Of a stretch of 64,000 nucleotides of DNA, positions 1-8,143 are shown piece by piece (position 1 is the first letter of the stretch; every line of letters begins with the position of its first letter). Below the pieces are notes generated by a model. That model was not told where the DNA came from and did not search any database. It saw only the letters and a list, made by a program, of their open reading frames with translations. The stretch covers positions 1 through 64,000 of the forward strand of contig DASCNA010000026.1 of assembly GCA_036011305.1 (NCBI GenBank). The letters run 5' to 3'. Source of the DNA: DASCNA01 sp036011305. Its GTDB lineage: Bacteria; Verrucomicrobiota; Lentisphaeria; Victivallales; GWF2-38-69. A program made the translations under genes and the position numbers.

Positions 1-47
1 TATCCATTATCCACTAAGATAATTTACCTTTAAATCAATATTTAATT

Positions 48-1838
48 ATGAATGACTTTATTAATAAAATTTCAATAAACAGGCTTAAACAGCCAAAAAT
101 AATTCCTATGACTATGAAGGAAATTGATTCGTTAGGGTGGAACAGTATTGATATTCTGCTGATTACAGGTGATGCCTATGTAGACCATCCATCATTTGGC
201 ACTGCACTAATTGGACGAGTTCTATTAGCGGCAGGGTATAGAGTTGGGATAATAGCTCAGCCTGATTGGAAAAATCAAAATTCTCTGAAAATTTTAGGAA
301 GGCCTAAGATAGCCTGTGCAATATCCTCAGGCAATATGGATTCAATGCTCAATATTTATACTGCTGCAAGAAAGATTAGAAAAGATGACGCTTATTCTTC
401 TGGAGGAAAAGCAGGTAAAAAACCACCTAGAGCTTTGACTGTATATGCTAACTTGGCAAAACAGGCTTTTCCAGGTATACCTGTAATACTTGGCGGCATT
501 GAAGCAAGTATGAGGAGAATTTCTCATTATGATTATTGGCAGGATAAAATTCTTCCTGGAATCCTTACATCTACAAAAGCTGATATTCTTCTGTTTGGCA
601 TGGCAGAAAAAAGTATTATTAATGTAGTTGACAAGATTAAAAATAATGAAGAGGTGAATAACATTGCAGGTACGTCCCTGTTTTTAGGACAAAAAGCAGT
701 CGATAAATTTTTATTGCTTGAGCATGATAACTATATAGAACTACCTAGTCATGAAGCTGTTATTTTAAAAAAAGGAGCTTTATTAAAGTCGTATCAAATT
801 ACCGAATCAGAGTCTAACCCATATTCAGGAAAAGGATTATATCAGAAATACAAAGATAGACTGATAGTGATTGAGCCTCATGAATTGCCTTTAACTTCAG
901 ATGAAATGGATGCTGTTTACAGTTTACCTTTTTCAAACAGGCCGCATCCGTGCTATAAAGAGAAAGTTCCTGCTTATGAAATGATTAAAGATTCAATCAC
1001 TGCATTAAGAGGTTGCCCGGGAGGATGTTCATTTTGCGGTTTGGGGCTTCATCAAGGGAAAATCGTAAGTTCACGCAGTGAAAAATCTATTATAGACTCA
1101 TTGCTAAAGTTAACAAAGGATAAAAATTTCAAAGGAACTGTTTCGGATATTGGAGGGCCAACCGCGAATACTTACGGCAATTCTGCAGTAAAATTTGAGT
1201 TATGTAAAAAATGCAAAAAGCCTTCATGTCTGTTTCCTGATATATGCGGCAACTACTCTGTTTCAGAAAATGAGCTGTTAACTCTTTTAAACAAAGCATT
1301 AAATATTGATAAAATAAAACATGTTTTCATCAGTTCAGGCATTCGTTTAGATATTGCATCAAGGCAGAAGAAACTGATGAGGCAGATAATCAACAAACAT
1401 ACTTCAGGACATCTCAAAGTAGCCCCTGAACATCTTGATGATAAAGTGTTGAAACTAATGAGGAAAAACTCTGCTAAAGATTTTTATGATTTTCTTAAAT
1501 TGTTTGATGAAGAGTGCAAGCGATGCGGTAAAAAACAATATATTGTTCCATATTTTATTTCAAACTTTCCGGGATGTGACGATAAAGCGATGCAGAAAGT
1601 AGATGATTTTTTGCAGAGAACCAGGTGGTCGCTTCAGCAGGTTCAGGACTTTATCCCTCTCCCAATGACTCTTGCATCCGCAATATATTACGAAGAATGT
1701 GATTATCAATTTAATCATATTGTTGTCAACAAAGGGTTTAGAGCGAGAAAATATCAGGTTGATTTATTGAAAAAGCAAAGAAAATATCATAAGAATAGGA
1801 GGGTTTGTCCTAAAATTACTGGAAAAGGTCGATCATAG
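48..1838 (+). CDS. ygiQ: YgiQ-family radical SAM protein
   Basis: A 596-residue member of the YgiQ (UPF0313) radical SAM family. The radical SAM cluster motif CxxxCxxC is visible at C323, C327 and C330 (RGCPGGCSFCG). The N-terminal third carries the family-specific region before the SAM barrel (GGIEASMRRISHYDYW). The middle holds extra cysteines (CKKCKKPSCLFPDIC) that could bind a second cluster. It is shorter than E. coli YgiQ (about 740 residues) but looks complete. The catalysed reaction is not established for the family. The next gene starts 54 nt downstream on the same strand, so cotranscription with the exonuclease is possible. Confidence 0.93.
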   Translation: MNDFINKISINRLKQPKIIPMTMKEIDSLGWNSIDILLITGDAYVDHPSFGTALIGRVLLAAGYRVGIIAQPDWKNQNSLKILGRPKIACAISSGNMDSMLNIYTAARKIRKDDAYSSGGKAGKKPPRALTVYANLAKQAFPGIPVILGGIEASMRRISHYDYWQDKILPGILTSTKADILLFGMAEKSIINVVDKIKNNEEVNNIAGTSLFLGQKAVDKFLLLEHDNYIELPSHEAVILKKGALLKSYQITESESNPYSGKGLYQKYKDRLIVIEPHELPLTSDEMDAVYSLPFSNRPHPCYKEKVPAYEMIKDSITALRGCPGGCSFCGLGLHQGKIVSSRSEKSIIDSLLKLTKDKNFKGTVSDIGGPTANTYGNSAVKFELCKKCKKPSCLFPDICGNYSVSENELLTLLNKALNIDKIKHVFISSGIRLDIASRQKKLMRQIINKHTSGHLKVAPEHLDDKVLKLMRKNSAKDFYDFLKLFDEECKRCGKKQYIVPYFISNFPGCDDKAMQKVDDFLQRTRWSLQQVQDFIPLPMTLASAIYYEECDYQFNHIVVNKGFRARKYQVDLLKKQRKYHKNRRVCPKITGKGRS

Positions 1839-1892
1839 TAGTATTATATTTGCTTGTTATTTTGACTATCAAACAATCAGAGAAATGAAACT

Positions 1893-2684
1893 ATGGCTAG
1901 ATTACACAATTTAAAGTTAACAAGACCTATTATATTTTTTGACCTTGAAGCAACAGGCACAAATCCACAGGTGGACAGAATTGTGGAAATATGTGTTGCA
2001 AAACTTTATCCAGGTGGTGAAAGCGAAGTAAAAACCAGAAGAATCAATCCTGAAAGACCTATACCAAGCGAGACTACAGAAATACATGGAATTACAGATG
2101 AAGATGTAGCAAATGAACCGACATTTAATGCTATTTCAGCTTCGCTATATCTCTATTTCGAAGATTGTGATATATCAGGATATAATATTATCAGATATGA
2201 TATACCGTTACTGGCAAATGAATTTAAAAGAGCTGGCTTGAATTTTTCAACAGAAGGAAGAAAAATTATTGACGCTCAGAATATTTTTCACAAAATGGAA
2301 CCTAGAACTCTTAGTGCAGCATATAAATTTTTCTGTGGAGAGGAGTTAACTGATGCTCATACTGCAGAGGCTGATGTTTTAGCTACTGTTTCTGTGCTTG
2401 ATGCTCAGCTTACTAAATATACTAACCTTCCTAAAGATATGGATCAACTGCATGAGTTCTGCAATCCGAGAGATCCGCACTGGATTGACAGTACAGGTAA
2501 GTTTAAGTGGGGAGATAAAAATGAGGCTATTGTAGCATTTGGTAAAAATAAAGGTCTTCCCTTAACAGAGATGGCTTCAAAGAACCCCGGTTTCCTTTCA
2601 TGGATTATAAGGATGGATTTTCCTGAAGATGCAAAAAAAATTGCAAAAGATGCTCTGGCGGGAAAATTTCCAAAAAAGAAATAA
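1893..2684 (+). CDS. DEDDh-type 3'-5' exonuclease (DnaQ-like)
   Basis: A 263-residue exonuclease of the DnaQ/RNase T fold. The ExoI motif is FFDLEATG near residues 16-23 (metal ligands D and E), and the ExoIII motif HTAEADVLAT lies near residue 160, the histidine-type (DEDDh) version. The C-terminal 80 residues (WGDKNEAIVAFGKNKG onward) form a small domain often appended to stand-alone bacterial DnaQ-like exonucleases. It could act in DNA or RNA end processing; nothing here shows it is the replicative proofreading subunit. Its TAA stop shares one base with the ATG of the next gene (TAATG), so the two are translationally coupled. Confidence 0.9.
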   Translation: MARLHNLKLTRPIIFFDLEATGTNPQVDRIVEICVAKLYPGGESEVKTRRINPERPIPSETTEIHGITDEDVANEPTFNAISASLYLYFEDCDISGYNIIRYDIPLLANEFKRAGLNFSTEGRKIIDAQNIFHKMEPRTLSAAYKFFCGEELTDAHTAEADVLATVSVLDAQLTKYTNLPKDMDQLHEFCNPRDPHWIDSTGKFKWGDKNEAIVAFGKNKGLPLTEMASKNPGFLSWIIRMDFPEDAKKIAKDALAGKFPKKK

Positions 2685-3484
2685 TGAATTCAGATAAAAT
2701 AAAATCTTTAATCTCTCTGCTTGATGACGAAGACTCGGCTATTGCAATGAAAGCAATGTCTGAACTGTTGTCGGAAGGCAAAAAAATAGAACCTTTTATT
2801 GCTAATATGCAGGAAAGTTCTAATAAATTAGTGAGAAGAAGAGTTCACCAGATACAGGCAATTTTAAAGGCTCGTAACTATAGAAAAATACTGGGAAGAA
2901 GATTTACAAACAGGCATTCCGGCTTATGGAAAGGATTAATAGAGATTCATTTGTTATGGTTTGATAACGATGGAGAAAAAAATATTAACGGGCTATTCAA
3001 TTCTATTCTGGAAAAGTTTAAGAAAATTAAAGACTTTGATTCGTTGAATATTGCGTTATTTATGAAATCAATGGGATTTGTAACTCCGATACCAGGCGAT
3101 ATTGATTCAGATTTCTGTTCATTGGGACAGGTTTTGGAAACCAAAATAGGCTATGATTTTATGCTCTGTTCAATAGTTCATAAGTTAGGATCATGTCTAG
3201 GAAAAGAATTTAATTTTATAATAAAAAACAATAAAATTCTGATTTTATGCGATGATGGTCATGTCATTGATCCTGAGACATGGAAAACTGAAAGTTATAA
3301 TAAAGAAATTCATAAACAGTGCTCAACAGGCGAATTATTAAAATTAGCGACATTTCAACTTTTTCTGGGCGCAGTGGCTTCAGACAGTTATAGATATATT
3401 TATACAATCGGTTCATGTATATCAAAAACTGAAAAAAGTGAATTTATGGATAACATTAGAGACATTAAAAGGAAGAAAAAATAA
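2684..3484 (+). CDS. SirB1/transglutaminase-like protein, uncertain
   Basis: A 266-residue protein starting one base inside the upstream exonuclease stop. The N-terminal 70 residues read like short alpha-helical (HEAT-like) repeats (LISLLDDEDSAIAMKAMSELL, then RRRVHQIQ). The remainder has the spacing of a SirB1-type transglutaminase-like fold, with CSLGQVLETKIGYDFML near residues 145-160 in place of the usual start of that domain. A clear Cys-His-Asp triad is not obvious, so it may be inactive or misassigned. No signal peptide is visible. Coupling to the exonuclease is the only functional hint. Confidence 0.5.
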   Translation: MNSDKIKSLISLLDDEDSAIAMKAMSELLSEGKKIEPFIANMQESSNKLVRRRVHQIQAILKARNYRKILGRRFTNRHSGLWKGLIEIHLLWFDNDGEKNINGLFNSILEKFKKIKDFDSLNIALFMKSMGFVTPIPGDIDSDFCSLGQVLETKIGYDFMLCSIVHKLGSCLGKEFNFIIKNNKILILCDDGHVIDPETWKTESYNKEIHKQCSTGELLKLATFQLFLGAVASDSYRYIYTIGSCISKTEKSEFMDNIRDIKRKKK

Positions 3485-3497
3485 TCTTTATTTATAT

Positions 3498-5630
3498 TTA
3501 ACGAGTTATAAATTTATCTTTATTTGAACTCCGCAGTTTTAATTTGCACTCTTCAGCATTATTAAATTTTATGGTAATATCTTGTAAGCCTGGATGAATT
3601 GTAATTACCATAAATTGTAAATAATTATTTCCTATGCTCATTCTGTAATCTTTGCTGTTGTAGTTTGTAAATATAAACTTTTTATAAGTAATATTTATAT
3701 TTTTAGATCTGCAAATTTTAATTAATTTTTTATAAAGTTTATTTTTTCTAATGGTTTTATCGAGAACTATTTTCTTGACTGGGAATGTATCAATTAATTT
3801 GAATATCCCCCCTGAATAATTCAGAGTTGTTTTACTTAAGTAAACTTTATTCAAACTGAACAGACCGTATTGTTTCATATACTCAATTAGTTTGTAACTT
3901 GTAAATTGAGGGCAATTTATAAGATATCCTGAATTATTGAAACTCTGTACTATAAAGGTCACTGCTGAATTGCCTGCAGGTTTATAAATTATTAATTTTG
4001 ATCTGTTTATTGAGTAATATATACCACAGGCAAAACATAAGAATAAAATTATTACGAGTGCCGTCAAAGTTCCCTTCTTTGTAAACTTTATCAAAATATA
4101 TGTTAGTAAAATATAAAATATTATTATGATTAACAGAGATGGTTTTTGTAGATAGAAATATTTAATATGTAAACTACTGAAATTTACCAGATAAAATATA
4201 AAATCTATGATTCCTGAAATTGCTGAATTAATAATATACAAGTTCATAAAACTGTTTATTATCAGCTTTAAGCCAATTAATATAAATAAAGGTAGTAAGA
4301 GAGGAATTATAAGGATATTTATTATCGGCATAAAGGGTGTAAAAAGTCCGTTATTAACTATTTGAATAGGTATAGCAGCCAGGCTTGCGATAAATGAACC
4401 TGATATGCATAGAACAGCTTTTGTATAAAATGAATATTTTAATCTATTGGAAAATGAAATTATTCTTTTAGGTTTCCAAAAAGATGTTTCATTAAATATT
4501 TTAATTATAATATTTGTGGCATTTGTGCTTAAAATTAAAAATCCTACAATTATAAAAGAATATAAAAATCCTATATTTAACAGTGCAAAAGGATTAATGA
4601 GTATCATTATAACTGCTGCCAAAGAGAGCACATTTAATGCTTTTACAGGAAGATAAAAAGCTTTATGCAAGGCATAAATTGTTATCATTATAAATGCTCT
4701 TACTGCAGATGGTCTGTATCCGATAATTATCACATAAAGAAAAAGAAGAGAAGGAACTGTTAAATATCTTAATCTAATTGGAATAAATCTGAAAATTAAT
4801 AATAGAATTAATGCTAGAATACCTATATGAAGACCGCTGATTGCAAGTATATGAATTGTTCCTGTTTTTAAAAAATGATCTTTAATTTTTTTATTAATTC
4901 CCTGCTTGCAGCCAAAAATCAATCCTGCAATAAACTGCTTTGTAGAATCATTTTGGAAGCCTGAAGTGCTCAATTTAATAGCTCTGTTTCTAATTGAAAA
5001 AATATAGCTAAGACAATTGTAAGGAAAGGTAGAATTTTTAATGATCCTGTTTACTTTTTTTACTGTAAATACTTTATCAATTTTTATACTTTTCAAATAA
5101 CCGCTGAAGTAATTAGGTTGATTGTTTTTTGCAGATGAAGATAAAAATCCATACATGTCAATAATATCACCATACTTAATGTTTTGATTCGATGATAATC
5201 TGACATAGATTTTCTCAGAGTCGCAGTGCCATTTAGAAGTTCCTGAAAGTCTTATTTTTTTAACTTTCATTATCATATATTTAGAATTTTTAAGCCATTG
5301 GAAAGAATTTCCTACAGCAGTAGGGTCCGTCACAACAGCCTGAATATCAACTCTTACAGTTCTGTTATTAAATTGTGAAGACCAATTCGATGTTATGAAA
5401 TATGTATTAATTTGAAAAACAATGCAGCTGATGATACTCCAACATAATATTTTATATGCTAATTTATGAGATGAAAAAGCAGTAAAAGTAAAAACTACAG
5501 CTAATAATATGAAGATAAGCAGCCAACTGAAGTAGAAAATCTCTATAGAGATTAATGGTATTAACAGCGCAATCAATATAACACTTGAAGGATTAAGTTC
5601 AGAAAAATGTATAATTTTCTGTTTTAACAT
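3498..5630 (-). CDS. comEC: ComEC/Rec2-type membrane channel without intact nuclease motifs
   Basis: A 710-residue polytopic protein. The Competence domain is recognisable: FIAGLIFGCKQGI, then HILAISGLHIGIL near residues 250-262, then YRPSAVRAFIM. These are ComEC channel signatures (inner-membrane passage of transforming ssDNA). Many hydrophobic helices follow. The C-terminal 170 residues sit where ComEC normally has a metallo-beta-lactamase domain, but neither a DVGQGDA-like strand nor an HxHxDH motif is present; LSKTTLNYSGG occupies the expected position. It may be a channel lacking nuclease activity. It is transcribed alone, converging with the upstream plus-strand operon 13 nt away. Confidence 0.85.
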   Translation of the reverse strand: MLKQKIIHFSELNPSSVILIALLIPLISIEIFYFSWLLIFILLAVVFTFTAFSSHKLAYKILCWSIISCIVFQINTYFITSNWSSQFNNRTVRVDIQAVVTDPTAVGNSFQWLKNSKYMIMKVKKIRLSGTSKWHCDSEKIYVRLSSNQNIKYGDIIDMYGFLSSSAKNNQPNYFSGYLKSIKIDKVFTVKKVNRIIKNSTFPYNCLSYIFSIRNRAIKLSTSGFQNDSTKQFIAGLIFGCKQGINKKIKDHFLKTGTIHILAISGLHIGILALILLLIFRFIPIRLRYLTVPSLLFLYVIIIGYRPSAVRAFIMITIYALHKAFYLPVKALNVLSLAAVIMILINPFALLNIGFLYSFIIVGFLILSTNATNIIIKIFNETSFWKPKRIISFSNRLKYSFYTKAVLCISGSFIASLAAIPIQIVNNGLFTPFMPIINILIIPLLLPLFILIGLKLIINSFMNLYIINSAISGIIDFIFYLVNFSSLHIKYFYLQKPSLLIIIIFYILLTYILIKFTKKGTLTALVIILFLCFACGIYYSINRSKLIIYKPAGNSAVTFIVQSFNNSGYLINCPQFTSYKLIEYMKQYGLFSLNKVYLSKTTLNYSGGIFKLIDTFPVKKIVLDKTIRKNKLYKKLIKICRSKNINITYKKFIFTNYNSKDYRMSIGNNYLQFMVITIHPGLQDITIKFNNAEECKLKLRSSNKDKFITR

Positions 5631-5781
5631 TAAAAAACTGGTCTATTAGATTAACTGTTAATACTTTGTTGTTATTCTATTATATCTTTATAGAAATAGT
5701 TCTAAATTGTTGAAATATTTATAAATTAATTTAAGCTTTATATTCTAAAGATAAATATTGTTACATTTAACAGGATTATTG

Positions 5782-6159
5782 ATGATATACGGAACAGGAA
5801 TTGATATAGTTCATATTGACAGAATAAAAAAAATCCTCGATAAGCATCAAAACTGCTTTACTGAAAGAATTTTTACTGATAACGAAATTGAAGAAAGCAA
5901 AAAACACAGAGATCCTACATATTATTTTGCCGGAAGATGGGCAGTTAAAGAAGCTTTCTCTAAAGCTTTGGGGACTGGTATCGGAGTCAGTTGCAGTTGG
6001 CTTGATGTAGAAACGAGAAATGAAGCTTCCGGGGCTCCTAAGTGTGTAGTTTACGGAAATGCCAAGAAGACTCTGGAAACATTAAATGTTGCAAGTATTC
6101 ATGTTTCTATCAGCCATGATAAACTATATGCATGTGCAAATATTATCCTTGAAAAATAA
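5782..6159 (+). CDS. acpS: holo-[acyl-carrier-protein] synthase
   Basis: A 125-residue AcpS that transfers 4'-phosphopantetheine from CoA to the ACP serine. Typical motifs are GTGIDIVHIDRI at the N-terminus (metal-binding Asp), FAGRWAVKEAFSKALGTGIG (catalytic Glu and Lys) in the middle and HVSISHDK near the end. I chose the ATG at 5782, which follows an AGGA at 5771-5774 and gives the family start MIYGTGID. An in-frame TTG at 5758 would add eight atypical residues. It stands alone, divergent from comEC; no acyl-carrier or fatty-acid gene is adjacent. Confidence 0.95.
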   Translation: MIYGTGIDIVHIDRIKKILDKHQNCFTERIFTDNEIEESKKHRDPTYYFAGRWAVKEAFSKALGTGIGVSCSWLDVETRNEASGAPKCVVYGNAKKTLETLNVASIHVSISHDKLYACANIILEK

Positions 6160-6260
6160 TTACTTAAATGTTTTTAGAAGGTCAGCTCAGGACTTATCTA
6201 AAAAAATTAGAAAATCCATTCCAAATTCCTAGTTTATTTATCTAATAACCATGTTTACTT

Positions 6261-6306
6261 GTTCATTTACGAACGTTCAAAAGTGAACATGTGTTCGTTT
6301 GTGAAC
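6261..6306 (+). promoter_or_regulatory. three GTTC-N6-GAAC dyads, candidate enhancer-binding sites
   Basis: Three copies of the dyad GTTC-N6-GAAC occur at 6261-6274, 6275-6288 and 6293-6306 (14 then 18 bp apart, centre to centre). They lie about 52-97 bp upstream of the sigma-54 -24 element, the usual place for activator binding. The copies differ in their six inner bases but all four-base arms are perfect. The activator is unknown; a NtrC-type protein such as PilR is an inference from the downstream genes. Confidence 0.6.
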
Positions 6307-6308
6307 AA

Positions 6309-6348
6309 TTGTATATTGAGCTATATTTTTTTAGGCTCAATTGTACAA
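6309..6348 (+). repeat. inverted repeat before the sigma-54 promoter
   Basis: ATTGAGC at 6315-6321 is matched by GCTCAAT at 6335-6341. TTGTA (6309-6313) and TACAA (6344-6348) extend the dyad outside a one-to-two-base bulge. It could be the acpS transcript end, though no good T-tract follows, or a protein site or bend between the upstream dyads and the promoter. Confidence 0.45.
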
Positions 6349-6357
6349 ATAATTCCA

Positions 6358-6373
6358 TGGCACACTTTATGCT
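6358..6373 (+). promoter_or_regulatory. sigma-54 (RpoN) -24/-12 promoter
   Basis: TGGCACACTTTATGCT matches the sigma-54 consensus TGGCACRN4TTGCW at every defined position except one. The GG (6359-6360) and GC (6371-6372) have the required 10-bp separation. Transcription would start near 6384, leaving a leader of about 43 nt with a strong AAGGAGG ribosome site at 6416-6422 before the ATG at 6428. It is predicted to drive the pseudopilin cassette. Confidence 0.75.
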
Positions 6374-6427
6374 CTTTATATTGTAATGATAACTGGTTAT
6401 AATAAATAATAGAGCAAGGAGGGAATT

Positions 6428-8020
6428 ATGAAAAAGCGTTCTATTAATTTTTTTAACATGATCGAAGTTGCTCTGGCGATAGGTGTACTTTCAATAGGGA
6501 TGACAGTTTTGTTTTCCATGTTCCCTGTCGGTTTCAATGAAAGCAGAAAAGCTATTACAGAAAACTACTCAGCTAATGCTGCAGAAAATATATTCGCATA
6601 TATCTCACAGCGGGCAACAAAAGAGTCTAATTGGGAAAAAGCTGAATCACCAATTGAATTAATATCTGATAAAAAACCTGGAGAAATTTTAAATAATGCA
6701 AGTTTAAATACTTCTACATGGGGAAAAATTCCTATCGCAGAAGGAGAAGGTAAAATTGTAAAAGATTTATATCATATTCCAGATACAGCTAATCAATATA
6801 CCAATAACCAAGATGAAGATGGCAATTTTTCATGTATTTATGGGACAAAAATTATTACAAATGACAGAAAAGATATTGCAGGTGAAATACGTATTTGGAA
6901 AAATGATATAGAAAAAGTTTATTTTGATGGTATTGAGACAACAATTGGAGGTAATGCAGCAATAGGATTAAATATAGAGGTAAGTTATCCTGTAGAAAAA
7001 CCTTATAAAAATAGAGAGTTTTACAATTACTATTTTGAGCTGTTTAATCAGGATCCAGACTTTAATCAACCTGCCATACCAGTGCCTCCAGGGCCAGGAT
7101 TTGAAGAAGATGAAGGAGAAGTTACAATAACGTCACCTAGAATATTAAAATTAGAGGTGCTTGGTACTTCTTTTGCTGATAATAACTCTGCACGAACTCC
7201 AGTAGCTGTAACTGTAGATTTATTTTACAAAACTTCTACTGATACAGAATATACAAAAGTTGAACTTTATACAGTACAAGGAACATATCTTGCCTCTCCA
7301 TATACTATGAATGTTGAATCTGAAATTAGCTTTTTTCTCGAAGCTACCTTTGATAAGCAGTATGACTCCTCAGGCCCAATAACAAGAAGTTCAAAAACTT
7401 ATCATTGCGTTGCTTTAACCACAGGTGAAATTCCTCCGTCGTATTCACCATTTAAAAAGCAGGTTTCTCTTGAAGAATACTTAGAGCCGTACATGGATGA
7501 ATCAACGGGGCAAATTATTCTGAATGAAAATGAAGTATTATATGTATTTGAACTTGGACAGACAAATACGAGTTACTCTGGTTTTGATATGCAGGACTTG
7601 GTAATGAGAGCAGTAATTTTGCACCCTGATCAAATTTTATTAGATGATGCTAAAGTAGCAAGAGACAATGCTCAAACAGCATATAATCATGCTGTTGCTG
7701 CAAAAACTGCTGCAGAAAATTCTTATGATCAGGCAGTCTCTAATTACAATTCAAAAGTTAATATTTACAATAACAAAAAAATAACTTATGAACAAAAACT
7801 GGCTAAATATAATCAAAGAAATACAACTAGGAGACTTAAAAGGAAAAATAAAGCAGAAACTGCTATGAATAATGCAGAAACTGTTATGGACAACGCAGAA
7901 ACTGCTATGAATAATGCCCAGACTGAAATAGATACTAAAACCAGTGAAATTGCTGCTGCTCTATCAGCATTAAATAATGCTCAAACAGCGTATGACCAAT
8001 TACTGGCTGAAAACAGTTAA
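6428..8020 (+). CDS. prepilin-like protein with C-terminal coiled coil
   Basis: A 530-residue type IV prepilin-like protein. The N-terminus has basic residues, then FFNMIEVALAIGVLSIG, with Glu at +5 if cleavage falls between F8 and F9. Position -1 is then Phe, not the usual Gly. The body (about 40-400) is unrecognised and predicted secreted, with Pro/Gly and Asp-rich stretches. The last 125 residues are an Ala/Asn-rich heptad coiled coil with units such as KAETAMN, NAETVMD and NAETAMN. It is the first gene of a three-gene pseudopilin cassette behind a sigma-54 promoter, and the AAGGAGG site fixes the start. Its role in pilus or secretion assembly is inferred. Confidence 0.8.
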   Translation: MKKRSINFFNMIEVALAIGVLSIGMTVLFSMFPVGFNESRKAITENYSANAAENIFAYISQRATKESNWEKAESPIELISDKKPGEILNNASLNTSTWGKIPIAEGEGKIVKDLYHIPDTANQYTNNQDEDGNFSCIYGTKIITNDRKDIAGEIRIWKNDIEKVYFDGIETTIGGNAAIGLNIEVSYPVEKPYKNREFYNYYFELFNQDPDFNQPAIPVPPGPGFEEDEGEVTITSPRILKLEVLGTSFADNNSARTPVAVTVDLFYKTSTDTEYTKVELYTVQGTYLASPYTMNVESEISFFLEATFDKQYDSSGPITRSSKTYHCVALTTGEIPPSYSPFKKQVSLEEYLEPYMDESTGQIILNENEVLYVFELGQTNTSYSGFDMQDLVMRAVILHPDQILLDDAKVARDNAQTAYNHAVAAKTAAENSYDQAVSNYNSKVNIYNNKKITYEQKLAKYNQRNTTRRLKRKNKAETAMNNAETVMDNAETAMNNAQTEIDTKTSEIAAALSALNNAQTAYDQLLAENS

Positions 8021-8052
8021 TTATGTTTATATGAAATATGGTTAAATTCATA

Positions 8053-8072
8053 GGCACCGGAAAATCGGTGCT
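8053..8072 (+). other. intercistronic hairpin
   Basis: GCACCG at 8054-8059 pairs with CGGTGC at 8066-8071 around a six-base loop, with a flanking G-T wobble. No T-tract follows, so it is more likely an mRNA stability or processing element, or a weak attenuator, inside the pseudopilin operon. Confidence 0.4.
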
Positions 8073-8143
8073 ATGGATTTTACTATATTTTTGGTTATTT
8101 AAGAAAAAATATGATTAGTTAATAGACAAAGGCAAGTGTTAAA

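Noticed and set aside
6285..6296. GAACATGTGTTC matches the Gram-positive LexA (SOS) box GAAC-N4-GTTC.
   Set aside because: It forms from the junction of two of three GTTC-N6-GAAC dyads and sits upstream of a sigma-54 promoter for prepilin genes, not a DNA-repair gene. Activator sites explain it better, though a LexA site is not excluded.
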